Below the pieces are notes generated by a model. That model searched no databases. It saw only the letters and a list, made by a program, of their open reading frames with translations, and was not told the origin of the DNA. A DNA stretch of 64,000 bases from Clitopilus passeckerianus (lineage: Eukaryota; Basidiomycota; Agaricomycetes; Agaricales; Entolomataceae), in contig CALYLX010000155.1 of the NCBI GenBank assembly GCA_944990035.1, forward strand, positions 124,001-188,000, read 5' to 3'. Shown here piece after piece: positions 1 to 9,900 of this stretch; position 1 is the first letter of the stretch, and the number at the start of each line of letters is the position of its first letter. Made by a program: the position numbers and the translations under genes.

Positions 1-1
1 G

Positions 2-649
2 GATGGGTGGAAGTCAACAGAATGGGAAACCTTACCGAAGACCTGGCCTGACCATTTCGACGACGCCATCAGAATACTGAATTGGCGTATCCTCTCTGCT
101 CTCAAATTCACCCCAAAGGAACTACTCCTTGGCATTGTGGTCAATACTAAGAACACACCCATGGAACTCAGTGAATCCACCTTGTCACCGGAGGAAGTCG
201 ATACGCAAATGGCCTATGTGGATCAACAGCGCCTAGATGGGTACAACAAGGCCGTAAAGAATGCTATCCGTCGAAAAGCCGCATTTGACAAGAAGCTTTA
301 CAAGCAGCAAGGTCAGCCAATCGAGTTCAAGATAGGAGACCTTGTCCAGACATACCGAAGCGACCTTGCGAAATCCCTCAGCACGGATCGCAAGTTGACA
401 CCTATGTGGTCCGAACCGCGCCGGATCAAGAACCAGAACCTCAACTCCTACGATCTCGAGACTCTGGATGGGCAAATCATCCCAGGCTTCTTCAGCGCAA
501 GACGGTTGCGACTTTTCACTCCCAGAGAAGGCACCATGTTAGCAGCCGATGAAGAATCTAGAACCCAAGAATCAACACTCAGCAACGATGAGGTTGATTT
601 CAAAGAGAACGTACCTAATGACGATGAAGATGTAGACGAGGATGTGTAA
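2..649 (+). CDS. LTR retrotransposon polyprotein, C-terminal end (partial)
   Basis: The frame is open from the left edge of the window to a TAA at 647-649, so only the last ~215 residues are visible. The first part resembles the end of a retroviral-type integrase core, with a helix followed by FTPKELLLG. A basic linker follows, then a GPY/F-like C-terminal fold (KIGDLVQTYRSDL, then SEPRRI and SYDLETLDGQ), and a very acidic tail. It would be the 3' end of a pol or gag-pol frame that integrates element cDNA. The polypurine tract and candidate LTR just downstream support this. The catalytic integrase residues and the reverse transcriptase lie outside the window, so the clade is not certain. This element differs from the chromovirus at 5.5-12.8 kb. 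Confidence 0.7.
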   Translation, partial: DGWKSTEWETLPKTWPDHFDDAIRILNWRILSALKFTPKELLLGIVVNTKNTPMELSESTLSPEEVDTQMAYVDQQRLDGYNKAVKNAIRRKAAFDKKLYKQQGQPIEFKIGDLVQTYRSDLAKSLSTDRKLTPMWSEPRRIKNQNLNSYDLETLDGQIIPGFFSARRLRLFTPREGTMLAADEESRTQESTLSNDEVDFKENVPNDDEDVDEDV

Positions 650-730
650 ATGAGAGTGTACATAGCGGAGATGAGGATGATCACAGTATAGGAGAGAGAT
701 TAGTAGACAGGCGATGAGGACGTCGCCATT

Positions 731-743
731 CGGAAGGGGGGAA
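731..743 (+). other. candidate polypurine tract
   Basis: A purine run with a six-G core sits directly before the candidate 3' LTR (TGGAGT at 746). In LTR retrotransposons such a tract primes plus-strand DNA. The call rests on position and composition. Confidence 0.45.
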
Positions 744-745
744 CA

Positions 746-900
746 TGGAGTAGCCCCTTTGGGCACTCCAGCCGATCCTCCACGTGATCTTTAGATTAGT
801 CATCTGTAGCCTGTTGAGCGAGCATCCAACCCAAGAATAGAGCAGGATTCCCTCACCGTCGATCACTGTCTGTCCGTCTGCTGCACCTCCGGCCACTCCA
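746..900 (+). repeat. candidate short 3' LTR (155 bp)
   Basis: The segment starts TGGAGT and ends ACTCCA, a perfect 6-bp inverted terminal repeat with the TG...CA ends usual for LTRs. It follows a purine tract about 100 bp after the pol stop codon. The matching 5' LTR would be outside the window, so identity between LTRs cannot be checked. A second ACTCCA lies at 764-769 and forms a hairpin with the start, so the right boundary could be wrong. Confidence 0.4.
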
Positions 901-2821
901 GCAATTTACGAGATAACTTGGAGAACACATGGTGTGAAAGGCTAAGTTGCTCATGAAAGCAATCTGGATGGCCTTCAATGACTTCTTGAAGCCACAAGTG
1001 GCTGGTTATATCAGCAAACTCTGGGTGAACTATAGCACTATAGCACTATGAAAGGAGTACCTTTTGCTATATAGCACTGCATAGTGCACTGTAGTTCATC
1101 TGATATTTGCTGATGACTAGAACAGATATATGCTTTGGTTGAGGTGGTTTTTGCTTTTTTGTGACTAAAGTAGTGGCAAAAAAAGCTGTGATGGCTGCAA
1201 GCACCTTTTTACAAAGTTCTGACCCTGATTCCTTTGATTTTTGAATGTGCACTGAGTCTGTACAAACTATATTCAAGGTAACAACTACACAAATTCTCAT
1301 TTTCAACTTGAAATGACTACTGGTGTTATCTAATCTATGTGATATGCTGTGACATCGGCCTCCAGCCTAGCAGACCATCTGGCTAGCAACCAGGTTGGTT
1401 AGCATGTGGTCAGCCCAGCAACGTTAGCCTGGACTCCCAAACAGGCCCTACGGGTAAAGGTACAAAAATTCCACCTGTGAATTACCTATGCCGGGCTGGG
1501 ATAAAAAATTCAGTGTAGTCGCTGATATAACTGACAATGAGTACAGTAATATAGACAATAACTTGTAGTCTATAGACCCTAATTTATATTTTTTGTTGTC
1601 AAGCCGCAGTCTGAGCCAAAGCTGGGCCAAGCCAGCTGTCAACCAATTTCAACAGTCCAGCTACTGCTTTTTGTAAGCCTAAGCCATACTACATAGCACC
1701 AGCCAAAGCCAGGGCTTTTGAGCCAAGCCAGAGCTGGCAGAACACTACTCACAGCCACAAAAAATAATAGGAATTACATCAGCAACGTCCCATCGTATGT
1801 CAAAGCGCAATTGTCTCTAGAACATTGTACAATTGCGAAGGTGCTTATTCCTTTTGTACATGGCTAAATGCAGTCTACTTGGGTCTGTGTATAATACCTG
1901 AAGTAATTCAGATGCATGCTTGTCTCTGTGGAAGGAGTTTCATGCCCGATCAGACCTAGTATGACTGTCGCAAAATTCTCTGAGTCATTACTTTTTGTGG
2001 CTGTGAATACAATGCCAAATATGCCTCTCTATTTGCACATTTACACAATACAACTGCTATTTATTACACTCTTTGTTTTATTTAACAGCATTAGAATAAA
2101 TTGAAAGCTACTACTTGATAACAATGTGGTACTGTATTTTTTTACAAGTATTTTATTTTCCAATGGGCAATTTACTTGTGAAATTGCCTTCAACTTTTCC
2201 GCCCATAGCAAAAGTAACTCACCAAGTAAAAGGGATTACTTCACCTTACTTTTCCTACTTGTTGTGTTAACAAATAGGAAAAGTATGGAAAAATGTGGAA
2301 AAGTAAATCCAGTTTTTGCTAATGCTGGTAAATAATGTTCAATAATACTATCTGTACATTTGCTATCTCTAACTTGGTGTATATCACAATATATCTGCTT
2401 AATCTTAGAGCTGCAAAGCTGAGCCTCAAGATTCAGAACTTAGAGCTTTAAGCTTTTGCTCAATTTAGAAACTCGTTGCTGTGATGGGAAAGCATTACTC
2501 AGTGTGACAAAAAGTTGCAAACTTGAAGCTGGTACTTTTTGCATATCTAGTCTTCTACTACTAGGCTATTACTCCATTTACAATAGTGTTCTCAGTGCCA
2601 ACTCAATGTAATTGAGCATTCTCATCAATAATGTATGCAAACTTCATGTCTTTTTACTAGGTGGTTGTTGAGATAGAAAATTGTGTTGCAATACTGGGTT
2701 CCAAATAAGATTGGGCTCAAACACATTGTAGGTAATCACATGATCTGGAAATAAAATGTGTTACTTTGGGCTTGAAAATTGAATTCAAATTATGCATGTC
2801 CACAAATAAAATTATTATGAC
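901..2821. other. non-coding, repeat-derived stretch
   Basis: No frame here looks like a protein. The first part has short palindromic runs: copies of TATAGCAC around 1030-1090, CTAGC-rich inverted repeats at 1360-1440, and AAGCCAG/AGCCAA motifs at 1600-1740. From about 1750 it is AT-rich. It is probably decayed transposon sequence between the left retroelement and the first Tc1 element. Confidence 0.5.
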
Positions 2822-2823
2822 TA

Positions 2824-3033
2824 CAGTGGGCAACAAAACCCTTCCAATGTTTGCTACTTTTCCAAAGATGTGTTAATAGCTAATGAAATAAATTATGCAA
2901 AATCTTGAAAATAATATATATCATAGTTCAATGTCTTGGCTTGATGCTGACATAATCCTGAGGCTGTGCTTCCACTTTTAGCAGGTGTTTCACACAGTAC
3001 AAGGTGGTGACCTATTGGAAGGGTTTTGTTGCT
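2824..3033 (+). repeat. left TIR of Tc1 copy A
   Basis: This 210-bp arm matches 4221-4430 in inverted orientation. The motif GCAACAAAACCCTTCCAAT at 2830-2848 recurs inverted at 3014-3032, so the arm is flanked by its own inverted pair. Confidence 0.92.
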
Positions 3034-3063
3034 ACTAATTTTAAAAACAGAAATACATTAATT

Positions 3064-4104
3064 TTAGTACTTAGTCCACTTTCCTTTAGCATCAACTACT
3101 GCCTGAATCCTTCTAGGCATTGACTCTATTAAGTTCTGGCACACCTCTGCTGGAATCTCATTCCAAACCTTCTCTACCCTTGCCCAAAGCTCTAATACTC
3201 TATTAGGTGAAGAATTATACTTGCTAAGCTCTTTTTTGACATGAACCCAAAGATGTTCAATAGGGTTCATATCAGGAGGGTTTGCTGGCCAGATTAGAAC
3301 CTTCATTTTGTGGTGTTTAAATTATTCCTTGGCCATGTTGATGGTGTGCTTGGGGTCATTGTCCTGCTGAAAAATCATATCCTTCACTTTTACCTTATAG
3401 TACTTTAGGCTAGCCTGAAGTTCCTCCTCCAGGATTGAAGTGTAAAGGACCTTGTCTATGGTACCTTCAATTCTGGTAGCATATCCAACCCCATCCCATC
3501 CCATACAGCCCCACATCATAATATTTCCTCCTCCAAATTTCCGGGTTTCTTTGACATGTCGCTTGTTAAGCCCCTCCTCCTTCCCTGCCCACACTCTCTC
3601 ATTCCCATCTGCCCCAAACCGGTTGATTTTAGTCTCATCAGACCAATAGACCTTTTTCCAATCATCTACAGTTCACTCCTTATGCCTCTCTGCAAACTCC
3701 TTCCGTGCACGAATATGCTTCCGGTCAAGTGCAGGTCGTTTCACCTTTCTAAAGGACTTCCAACCAGTGTTTTTGAGGCCCCTGCGTACTGTCTGAGGTG
3801 TGACAGTTGTGTTGGTAATATCTTGAAGAACTCTAGCAGCTTGGACAGCTGTAGAAATCTTGCCCATGTGCATATTGAGTTTTGTGTATTCAATGTTGGC
3901 AGGCGTAAGCTTAGGAGGACAGCCACCAGATGACTTGGGAAGGTGAGGACAATGCTTATCACATATTCTGCTAATAGAAGCAAGGCCAATACCAGTCTTT
4001 TTATGAATATAAGTGGCAGTGAGGCCAGTATGAAGCAGTTCAATGACACAGGTAGTCTGAGCCTTGGTGAGAGCATGCATGATGGGTTGGGGGCAAAGCA
4101 GCAC
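3064..4104 (-). pseudogene. Tc1 transposase with two in-frame stop codons
   Basis: One continuous minus-strand frame of about 347 codons runs from ATG at 4104 to a stop at 3064-3066. It is broken only by TGA at 3673-3675 and TAA at 3322-3324. The N-terminal half is a paired HTH DNA-binding region (GIGLASISRIC, then TVTPQTVRRGL). The catalytic part shows YWSDETK (first Asp), FQQDNDPKH (second Asp) and NPIEHLW (Glu), with 34 residues between the last two, which is DD34E. The TGA lies in the phrase KE-stop-TVDDWK, where Tc1 relatives usually have Trp, so TGG to TGA is likely. With no frameshifts the decay looks recent. The function would be cut-and-paste transposition at TA sites. Confidence 0.9.
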
Positions 4105-4220
4105 TTGGGTCAGCTGTATATATAGTGTACTGACACTCTAGTCACATGACCTTGTTGACTACTATCAACAAACTCGAGTATCATGTGACTTATCACATGA
4201 TTACTAGATTCAAAACACCT

Positions 4221-4430
4221 AGCAACAAAACCCTTCCAATAGGTCACCACCTTGTACTGTGTGAAACACCTGCTAAAAGTGGAAGCACAGCCTCAGGATT
4301 ATGTCAGCATCAAGCCAAGACATTGAACTATGATATATATTATTTTCAAGATTTTGCATAATTTATTTCATTAGCTATTAACACATCTTTGGAAAAGTAG
4401 CAAACATTGGAAGGGTTTTGTTGCCCACTG
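4221..4430 (-). repeat. right TIR of Tc1 copy A
   Basis: Inverted copy of 2824-3033. The inner motif is at 4222-4240 and the outer inverted motif at 4406-4424. Confidence 0.92.
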
Positions 4431-4432
4431 TA

Positions 4433-5533
4433 TGACAATCACAGGCGAGCTCGAATTAGGGATCTCACAGATACAGATATTTTAAAGAAGTGACAATAGG
4501 ATTTATTTGGAACTATCTTTGTTGAAGTCGACCCAAAAGCACTCAATTGCTAAGATCAATCTCTGCTGTCGTCGATTAGGTCAGACGTGACGGTGTTGTA
4601 CTGAATCTTGGTTTCAGTACTTCTATGCCTAAAAGTACCTTTCTAATGGCCAAGTCCATACTTCTCATTTTATGCTACATTACATACGACTAGGTCACTA
4701 TTGACCAGCTACCTTGTACTACACTTTTCCCCTATATCTCTATGATTCTCACAACTCTTACGATTATGCACCTATGCTTACCTTTCTCCTACTATGCTTA
4801 TCTATTTACGCTTACCTACATGCCTTCATTTAGTAATACACTCTTACCATACTTAGTAATTAGTTTAGTCATTGTTTATTTGTTTAGTTATATTTATCTA
4901 TCTTATATAATTGGACTAATTCCAGTCTATATAAGGCAATTTTTACCTAGTTTGGTAATAGACTTCTTTCTTACTTCCCCTTTCGCTCTTACCATCACGT
5001 CAACGCTTCCTTAATTGGAGTCCACTGCCATATTTGGCTTTATCATCACTTCCAACCACATCTACGTTACTTCTTAGAGCCGCGTCATGCTCTACCTTCT
5101 TCATCATCGTCAATCAAGGCTTCGTCATTGCCTAATCACGCTTCATCACTATCTGAGTGACTCTTGTCATTGTCGTATTACTCTTCATCGCTACTCCTGT
5201 GACATTTGTCACTATCACACTACTCTTCATCACTACCGATGTGATCTCCATCATTACTCAACTACTTCATCGTCACTGAAGTACCTCTCGTCACTGTCAA
5301 ATCACCCCTCATCATCGTCAAGTTACACTTTGTCACTGTCACACGTGACTTCATCATCAATTACCCTTCCATCGTCACTCAATCCTTCCTCGACATCACC
5401 CATCAATCCTTGATCACTATCCCATCAATTCTTGGCACTGTCCATCAATAGTTGATCATCACCTAACGTACCTTCGACATCATCGTACTATGGCTCATTG
5501 CTATCTCAGTACCACTTCACGACACTTTACCTA
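4433..5533. other. AT- and pyrimidine-rich non-coding stretch
   Basis: No convincing gene. From about 4740 the plus strand is rich in C and T with runs such as CTTACC, and 5040-5535 is a degenerate TCATCA/GTCACT repeat. The same base style resumes at 12790, right of the chromovirus, so the chromovirus inserted into this sequence. Confidence 0.5.
5040..5533. repeat. degenerate TCATCA / GTCACTGTCA low-complexity repeat
   Basis: Imperfect copies of TCATCACTA, TCATCGTCA and GTCACTGTCA recur every few tens of bases. The open frames across it are products of the repeat, not genes. It ends at the chromovirus target duplication. Confidence 0.55.
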
Positions 5534-5538
5534 CCCCT
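5534..5538. repeat. target-site duplication (left), CCCCT
   Basis: CCCCT directly before the left LTR matches CCCCT directly after the right LTR at 12785-12789. Five bases is the usual length for Ty3/gypsy integration. Confidence 0.9.
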
Positions 5539-6023
5539 TGTTAAGGCAGAGCCTAACAACTTAGGTAATACTGTTTACGCTCGATGTCTTTGATAAACAA
5601 AGACAGAGATTTGTCAGCAGCTGCGGCTGTACTGACGACCTGGTGAGATTGACAAAGCAAGGGACTTAAAGGCGAAGTAGAGAACTAAGCAGTTAGGTAG
5701 ATTGCCTAGGTCAAGCTGAGGAGCCTTGACCAAATGGTACAGGTTTATATACCTATCTAGTAGTTCTAAATATAGCACATGCGCAGCATGCTGAGTAAGT
5801 AATGAGTCATGCGCAGCATGATGAGTAAGTACATGAGTCAGTATGACTCAATGCGAGTCAGAAAGAGTCAGATAAGGTATAAGTCTCTCACGATCGTGAG
5901 AGATGCGGAGTAAGCATGGAAAAAGATGAAAAATGCGCAGTGATGCGCAGCATATGTGAGTAATCGTGCATAGGTAAGCGGGCCGGGGTATGTAAGGAGA
6001 AACATGTAAGCAAAATCATAACA
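5539..6023 (-). repeat. 3' LTR of the chromovirus
   Basis: This 485-bp terminal repeat appears identical to 12300-12784. Its upstream (U3) part, 5719-6023 on the plus map, contains repeated GCGCAGCATG and TGAGTCA-type motifs. A TATATAAA box lies at about 5742-5751 on the minus strand, and the self-priming 11-mer follows it. Confidence 0.96.
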
Positions 6024-6036
6024 TTACCCTCTCGCT
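6024..6036 (-). other. chromovirus polypurine tract
   Basis: Read on the minus strand, this is GCGAGAGGGTAAT, a purine-rich run directly before the 3' LTR. That is the expected position and composition of the plus-strand primer. Confidence 0.65.
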
Positions 6037-6055
6037 ATCGTTGAAGTCTCCGACT

Positions 6056-6367
6056 TCAATTCCTTCCTTTACCCCAGAAGTGACGGTCTATGCCCTTGTG
6101 ATAGCGTTGTGGGCAGCTAACCGGGTAATGGCCTGGGCCACGATGATGGCACAGACGACACACAAAACGAAAGCAATGACACTGTCGGTGTCTGCCTCCA
6201 CAAATGTAGCATCCGAACCATCTGGGTGGTGGTGGTCTGTTGGCAAGGTATCCGGTGCGCGGCGCCTTCTGGGACGATACTGTCGAGGGAAGGTTCACCA
6301 GCGTTGGTGAGTCGGACTCTGGTGGGCTTTCGAATGCGGAGAGGTATGGCGTTGGAGGGTTTGCCAT
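6056..6367 (-). CDS. chromovirus ORF4: small protein with two zinc-knuckle-like Cys/His clusters
   Basis: A 103-residue frame lies between the end of ORF3 and the 3' LTR. Its ATG at 6367 has a good context. The N-terminal half is rich in Pro and Ser. From about residue 50 it has CYICGGRHRQCHC, then CRLCHHRGPGHYPVSC. These resemble retroelement CCHC nucleic-acid-binding knuckles but with non-standard spacing. The C-terminus is basic. No env-like signal peptide or membrane span is visible. It sits where retroviruses carry env or accessory genes and is intact although pol is broken. I infer nucleic-acid binding. I do not recognise the family. Confidence 0.5.
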   Translation of the reverse strand: MANPPTPYLSAFESPPESDSPTLVNLPSTVSSQKAPRTGYLANRPPPPRWFGCYICGGRHRQCHCFRFVCRLCHHRGPGHYPVSCPQRYHKGIDRHFWGKGRN

Positions 6368-6422
6368 TGGGATTGATGTTTTCTTGTTGTCGTTCTGTTC
6401 TTTTTGACGAAGGGGTTATGTT

Positions 6423-6917
6423 TTATTTTTGCGGCGGTGTGTAAATTGGTGACGGGAGGAAATGCTCGTAGGGTTCCGCAAACTTGACGTGCAGTGAGGA
6501 TCGTGACTTCCTCTTCTTGACTTTCCTCAGGCCCCCAGGATTGGAGGCAAGGGTTTCAAGTCTGTCTCCTCTGGGTTGTTGAACCAGTTTTGTCGTTCGG
6601 GAAGAATTCGTCGAGGAAAGCTGTTCCTCCAATAGCAAAGAAGAGGTCTGTGAGGGTCTCTCCGTTTCTCGATCAACTTTGTCCAAAAGTTGATCAAGAT
6701 CGTCAGTGGTTTTCGCAAATTGGTGGCGCAGACGAGCCACTTCGTTGCGAGTTTCGGTTCGTCGGTTTTGGTAGAGGGTTCCTTGTTCTCCCACAGCGGT
6801 GAGAGGGTTGTCGTTGCTGCTCCAGGCGGTATGCGTACGGAGCGCCGTAATAGCGGTATCGGATTTGAAGGTGTTGCGGATGATGGTGCGGTCGTAGGAA
6901 GAGGCATTTTGAGACAT
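6423..6917 (-). CDS. chromovirus ORF3: coiled-coil protein downstream of pol
   Basis: The ATG at 6917 (AACAATGTC context) opens a 164-residue frame. It contains a predicted coiled coil (RNEVARLRHQF, then LDQLLDKVDRETE) and a basic KVKKRKSR cluster that could act as a nuclear signal. In the window the frame also runs back into the chromodomain. The normal chromodomain ending (KEILTEYK) lies in another frame and stops at 6946-6948, so I read ORF3 as separate, joined to pol by a one-base deletion near 7003. A TATATAA-like sequence precedes the ATG. The function is unknown. With ORF4 it could form a gag-like pair (coiled coil plus zinc knuckle). Confidence 0.45.
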   Translation of the reverse strand: MSQNASSYDRTIIRNTFKSDTAITALRTHTAWSSNDNPLTAVGEQGTLYQNRRTETRNEVARLRHQFAKTTDDLDQLLDKVDRETERPSQTSSLLLEEQLSSTNSSRTTKLVQQPRGDRLETLASNPGGLRKVKKRKSRSSLHVKFAEPYEHFLPSPIYTPPQK

Positions 6918-6945
6918 TGTTATATAGTGGATGTGAGTGGGTTTG

Positions 6946-9900
6946 CTATGTGGTGTCAGGTGAGTTTCTTCCTCTTTTATACTCGGTGAGTATTTCCTTG
7001 CCCGCAGTTCCGACTCGGGCATCCATTCGTTGTCCGCTGATGGCCATCCCTTCCATTTTACGAGGTATCTGTGTCGCCCTTTGCCTTGTTTCTGATGGGC
7101 CACAATTGCTTCTATTTCGTATTCTTCTATTCCGTCGATTTCGTCAGGTGGCGGTTTAGAGAAGCTGGGTCCATGCGCTTTGGTGGAGATGTAACGGGTG
7201 AGAAGTGACGCGTGAATCACCGGGTGGATCTTCCATCGTCTTGGCAGGTCGAGTTTATAGGTCAGGTGTCCTTTACCTCGAGTATCTTGAAGGGTCCTTC
7301 TCGTTTGGGTGCTAGTTTCTTGGAGATGTTTCTTGATTGAGATTTGTGGCTTCTAACCACACCTTTTCTCCGACTTTGAATGGGGTGAACTGTCGTGTGA
7401 TCTTCTCTGCCATGCGTTGCGCAGCAAGTGCATGTGCAGCATTTGCTTCATCACGTGCTAGCAGAAGTTCCTTGATCCGTTTGTCAACTGCGGGAATTTT
7501 GCTAGTGGGAGCAATTGATGGGAGTGCAGGTGGTTCGTATCCCATCATTAGGTAGAATGGGGTTCGTTTGGTGACAGAGTGTGTTCGGCTGTTGTAGGAG
7601 AATTCTAGAGTGGTAATCCATTTGGACCAGGATTCGGGGTTCTGTGCACAGAAGATGCGGAGATAGGCATCAATCTCCTGATTGATCCTTTCTGTTGCAC
7701 CATCGGTTTGTGGGTGGTAGGCGGTGCTCATGTTGAGCTTGATTCCAAGGAGTCGTCCCATTTCTTGGAAAACTTTAGAGGCGAATTGAGGTCCTCTGTC
7801 TGAAATTCCTTTGTCGGGGAGTCCAAAGCGACGGTAAACGTTGTCAATGTAGGCGTTTGCAGTTCCTGTGGCGTCGATTTTCTTTGTGCAAGGGATGAAA
7901 ATTGCCCCCTTCGTAGCTCCATGGTCGACCACGGCCATGATGCTATCGAAACCATCACTCTCTGGGAGATCCGTGTGAAAATCGTACGTCACTAGCGAAA
8001 ATGGCCTAGTGGTTTCGGATTTGATGGGCATTAATGGTGGAGCGGTGGGGTGGCGATTGATTTTCATTTGCTGGCACATTGCACAGCCCTGCACAAAGTT
8101 CTTGATGAACACTGACATCCCTGGCCACCAGTAGTCCTTCCGGACTTTTTCCAGTGTCCCAAATTGTCCAGGGTGTCCTGCGCTGGGTAGATCGTGATAA
8201 CGTTGGACTATCTTCCTTCGGAGGTCTTCGTCATCTGGTACCACATACTTGTCCTTGTAGTACAAGATGCCATCGTCAAATTTCCAGTCTTCCAGGTTTG
8301 ATCGGATTGGTGGGGGTCCGTCTTCTTTGGCGGTGCGAATGGCGTCAACAATCAGTTTGTCATTGACCATCTTGTGTACAATTTCATCCTTTAGTTCAAT
8401 GTCAACTGAGCGAAGGAAGAGCTTGTCGGGGAGGAGAATGATGTCTTCGTTGTCGGTGTCTTCACCTGGGATGTGGTCTGGTCGTCGAGATAGTGCGTCA
8501 GATTGTATCATCTTTGCACCAGGGGTGTGTACAAGTTTGATGTTAAACTGGGATAGCATCAAATTCCATCTTGCTTGTCGTCGGTTTAACTTCCGGGCTT
8601 CTCGGAAGTATGTGAGGTTTTTGTGATCGGATAGAATCACGACTGAATGTTGGGATCCATGGAAGTAGTGTCGCCAGGTTTCTAATGCGCGGATAATGCC
8701 TAGAAGTTCTCGGTCGTAGATTTCATAGTTCCGTTCTGTTTCTGAGAACGATTTAGATATGAAACCACATGGGTGCCATGATCCGTTGGCGTCACGTTGT
8801 TGTAGAACTGCTCCTGTTGCATGTTTTGAGGCGTCGCTTTCCACCACAAATGGCTTCGTGGGGTCAGGCATCAGCAACACAGGTGCTTCCAGGAATTTGT
8901 CTTTCAGGGTAGTGAAAGCTTTGTGACATTCATTGGTCCATTCCCACTTCTTGTCTTTCTTGGTGAGTTCGTTCAGCGGTTTGGCAATTTCCGCATATTT
9001 TCCGATGAACCTGCGGTAAAAGTTTCCGAATCCTAGGAATGATCGGACTTCCTTTACTGTAGTTGGCGTAGGCCAGTCGCGCATCCCTGCAAGTTTGACA
9101 GGGTCCATGGAGATCTTGTTTGGTTCAATGATGAACCCAAGGTATTCCACTCTTGTGGTGTCAAATTGGCATTTCTCTGCTTTGAGGTAGAGATCGTTGT
9201 TTTGTAGTCTTTGTAAGACTCTGCGTGTGCGTTCTCGGTGTTTTTCTGGATCGTTGGAGAAGATGAGGATGTCGTCCATGTAGATGATGACCCATCCTTC
9301 GTCTATCATGTCTCGGAAAAGGTGGTTCATCATTGCTTGGAAGGTACCGGGTGAGTTCATTAGTCCAAAGAACATCACCATTGGTTCAAATAACCCTCGG
9401 TTGGTCTTGAACGCTGCTTTCCATTGGTCACCATCTTTGATGCGGATGTTGTGATATCCCCATCGAATGTCGAGTTTGGTGAAGACAGTTGCTCCTTTGA
9501 GTTTATCGATGAGTTCGCTAGCCAGCGGTAAGGGGTAAGCGTTAGGTATTGTTCCTTCGTTGAGTCGTCGGTAATCCTGACATGGTCTCAGGGCTTCCGA
9601 GTCTTTCTTTGCAACAAAGAAGAACGGAGATGCTTGTGGGGAGTTGGATTCTCGGATGTATCCTTTGGCTAGATTTTCCTTGAGAAACTCGTCGAGTTTT
9701 TCTTGCTCTAAGGGGCTGAGCGGATAGACCTTGCAGTCTTTTGGCACGAAATCTGTCTTCAGATCTATGGCGTGATCCCAGGGTCGGCTTGGTGGGAATC
9801 GTTCGGATGCTGCTTTCTCAAAGACTTTTCTGTAGTCTTGAAGATAGTCGGGGATGATTTCGTCAAGGGATTTCTTTGGTTCCTTATCTTCTCGTTTATG

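Larger units (their letters stand above)
2824..4430 (-). mobile_element. Tc1-type DNA transposon, copy A (1,607 bp)
   Basis: The element is bounded by a TA duplication (2822-2823 and 4431-4432) and by two 210-bp terminal inverted repeats, 2824-3033 and 4221-4430. The ends begin CAGTGGGCAACAAAACCC. A single minus-strand transposase frame with DD34E spacing fills the interior. TA targets and DD34E are standard for Tc1. Each arm also carries its terminal ~19-nt motif again at its inner end, inverted. The transposase has two in-frame stops, so this copy cannot move itself, but its ends look intact enough to be mobilised in trans. Confidence 0.93.

Noticed and set aside
1340..1440. CTAGC/TAGCC palindrome-rich patch as a hairpin RNA
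   Set aside because: Short, irregular repeats with no consistent arm; no evidence of transcription.
5087..5413. 108-codon frame rich in His, Leu and Ser
   Set aside because: It is a product of the degenerate TCATCA/GTCACT repeat.
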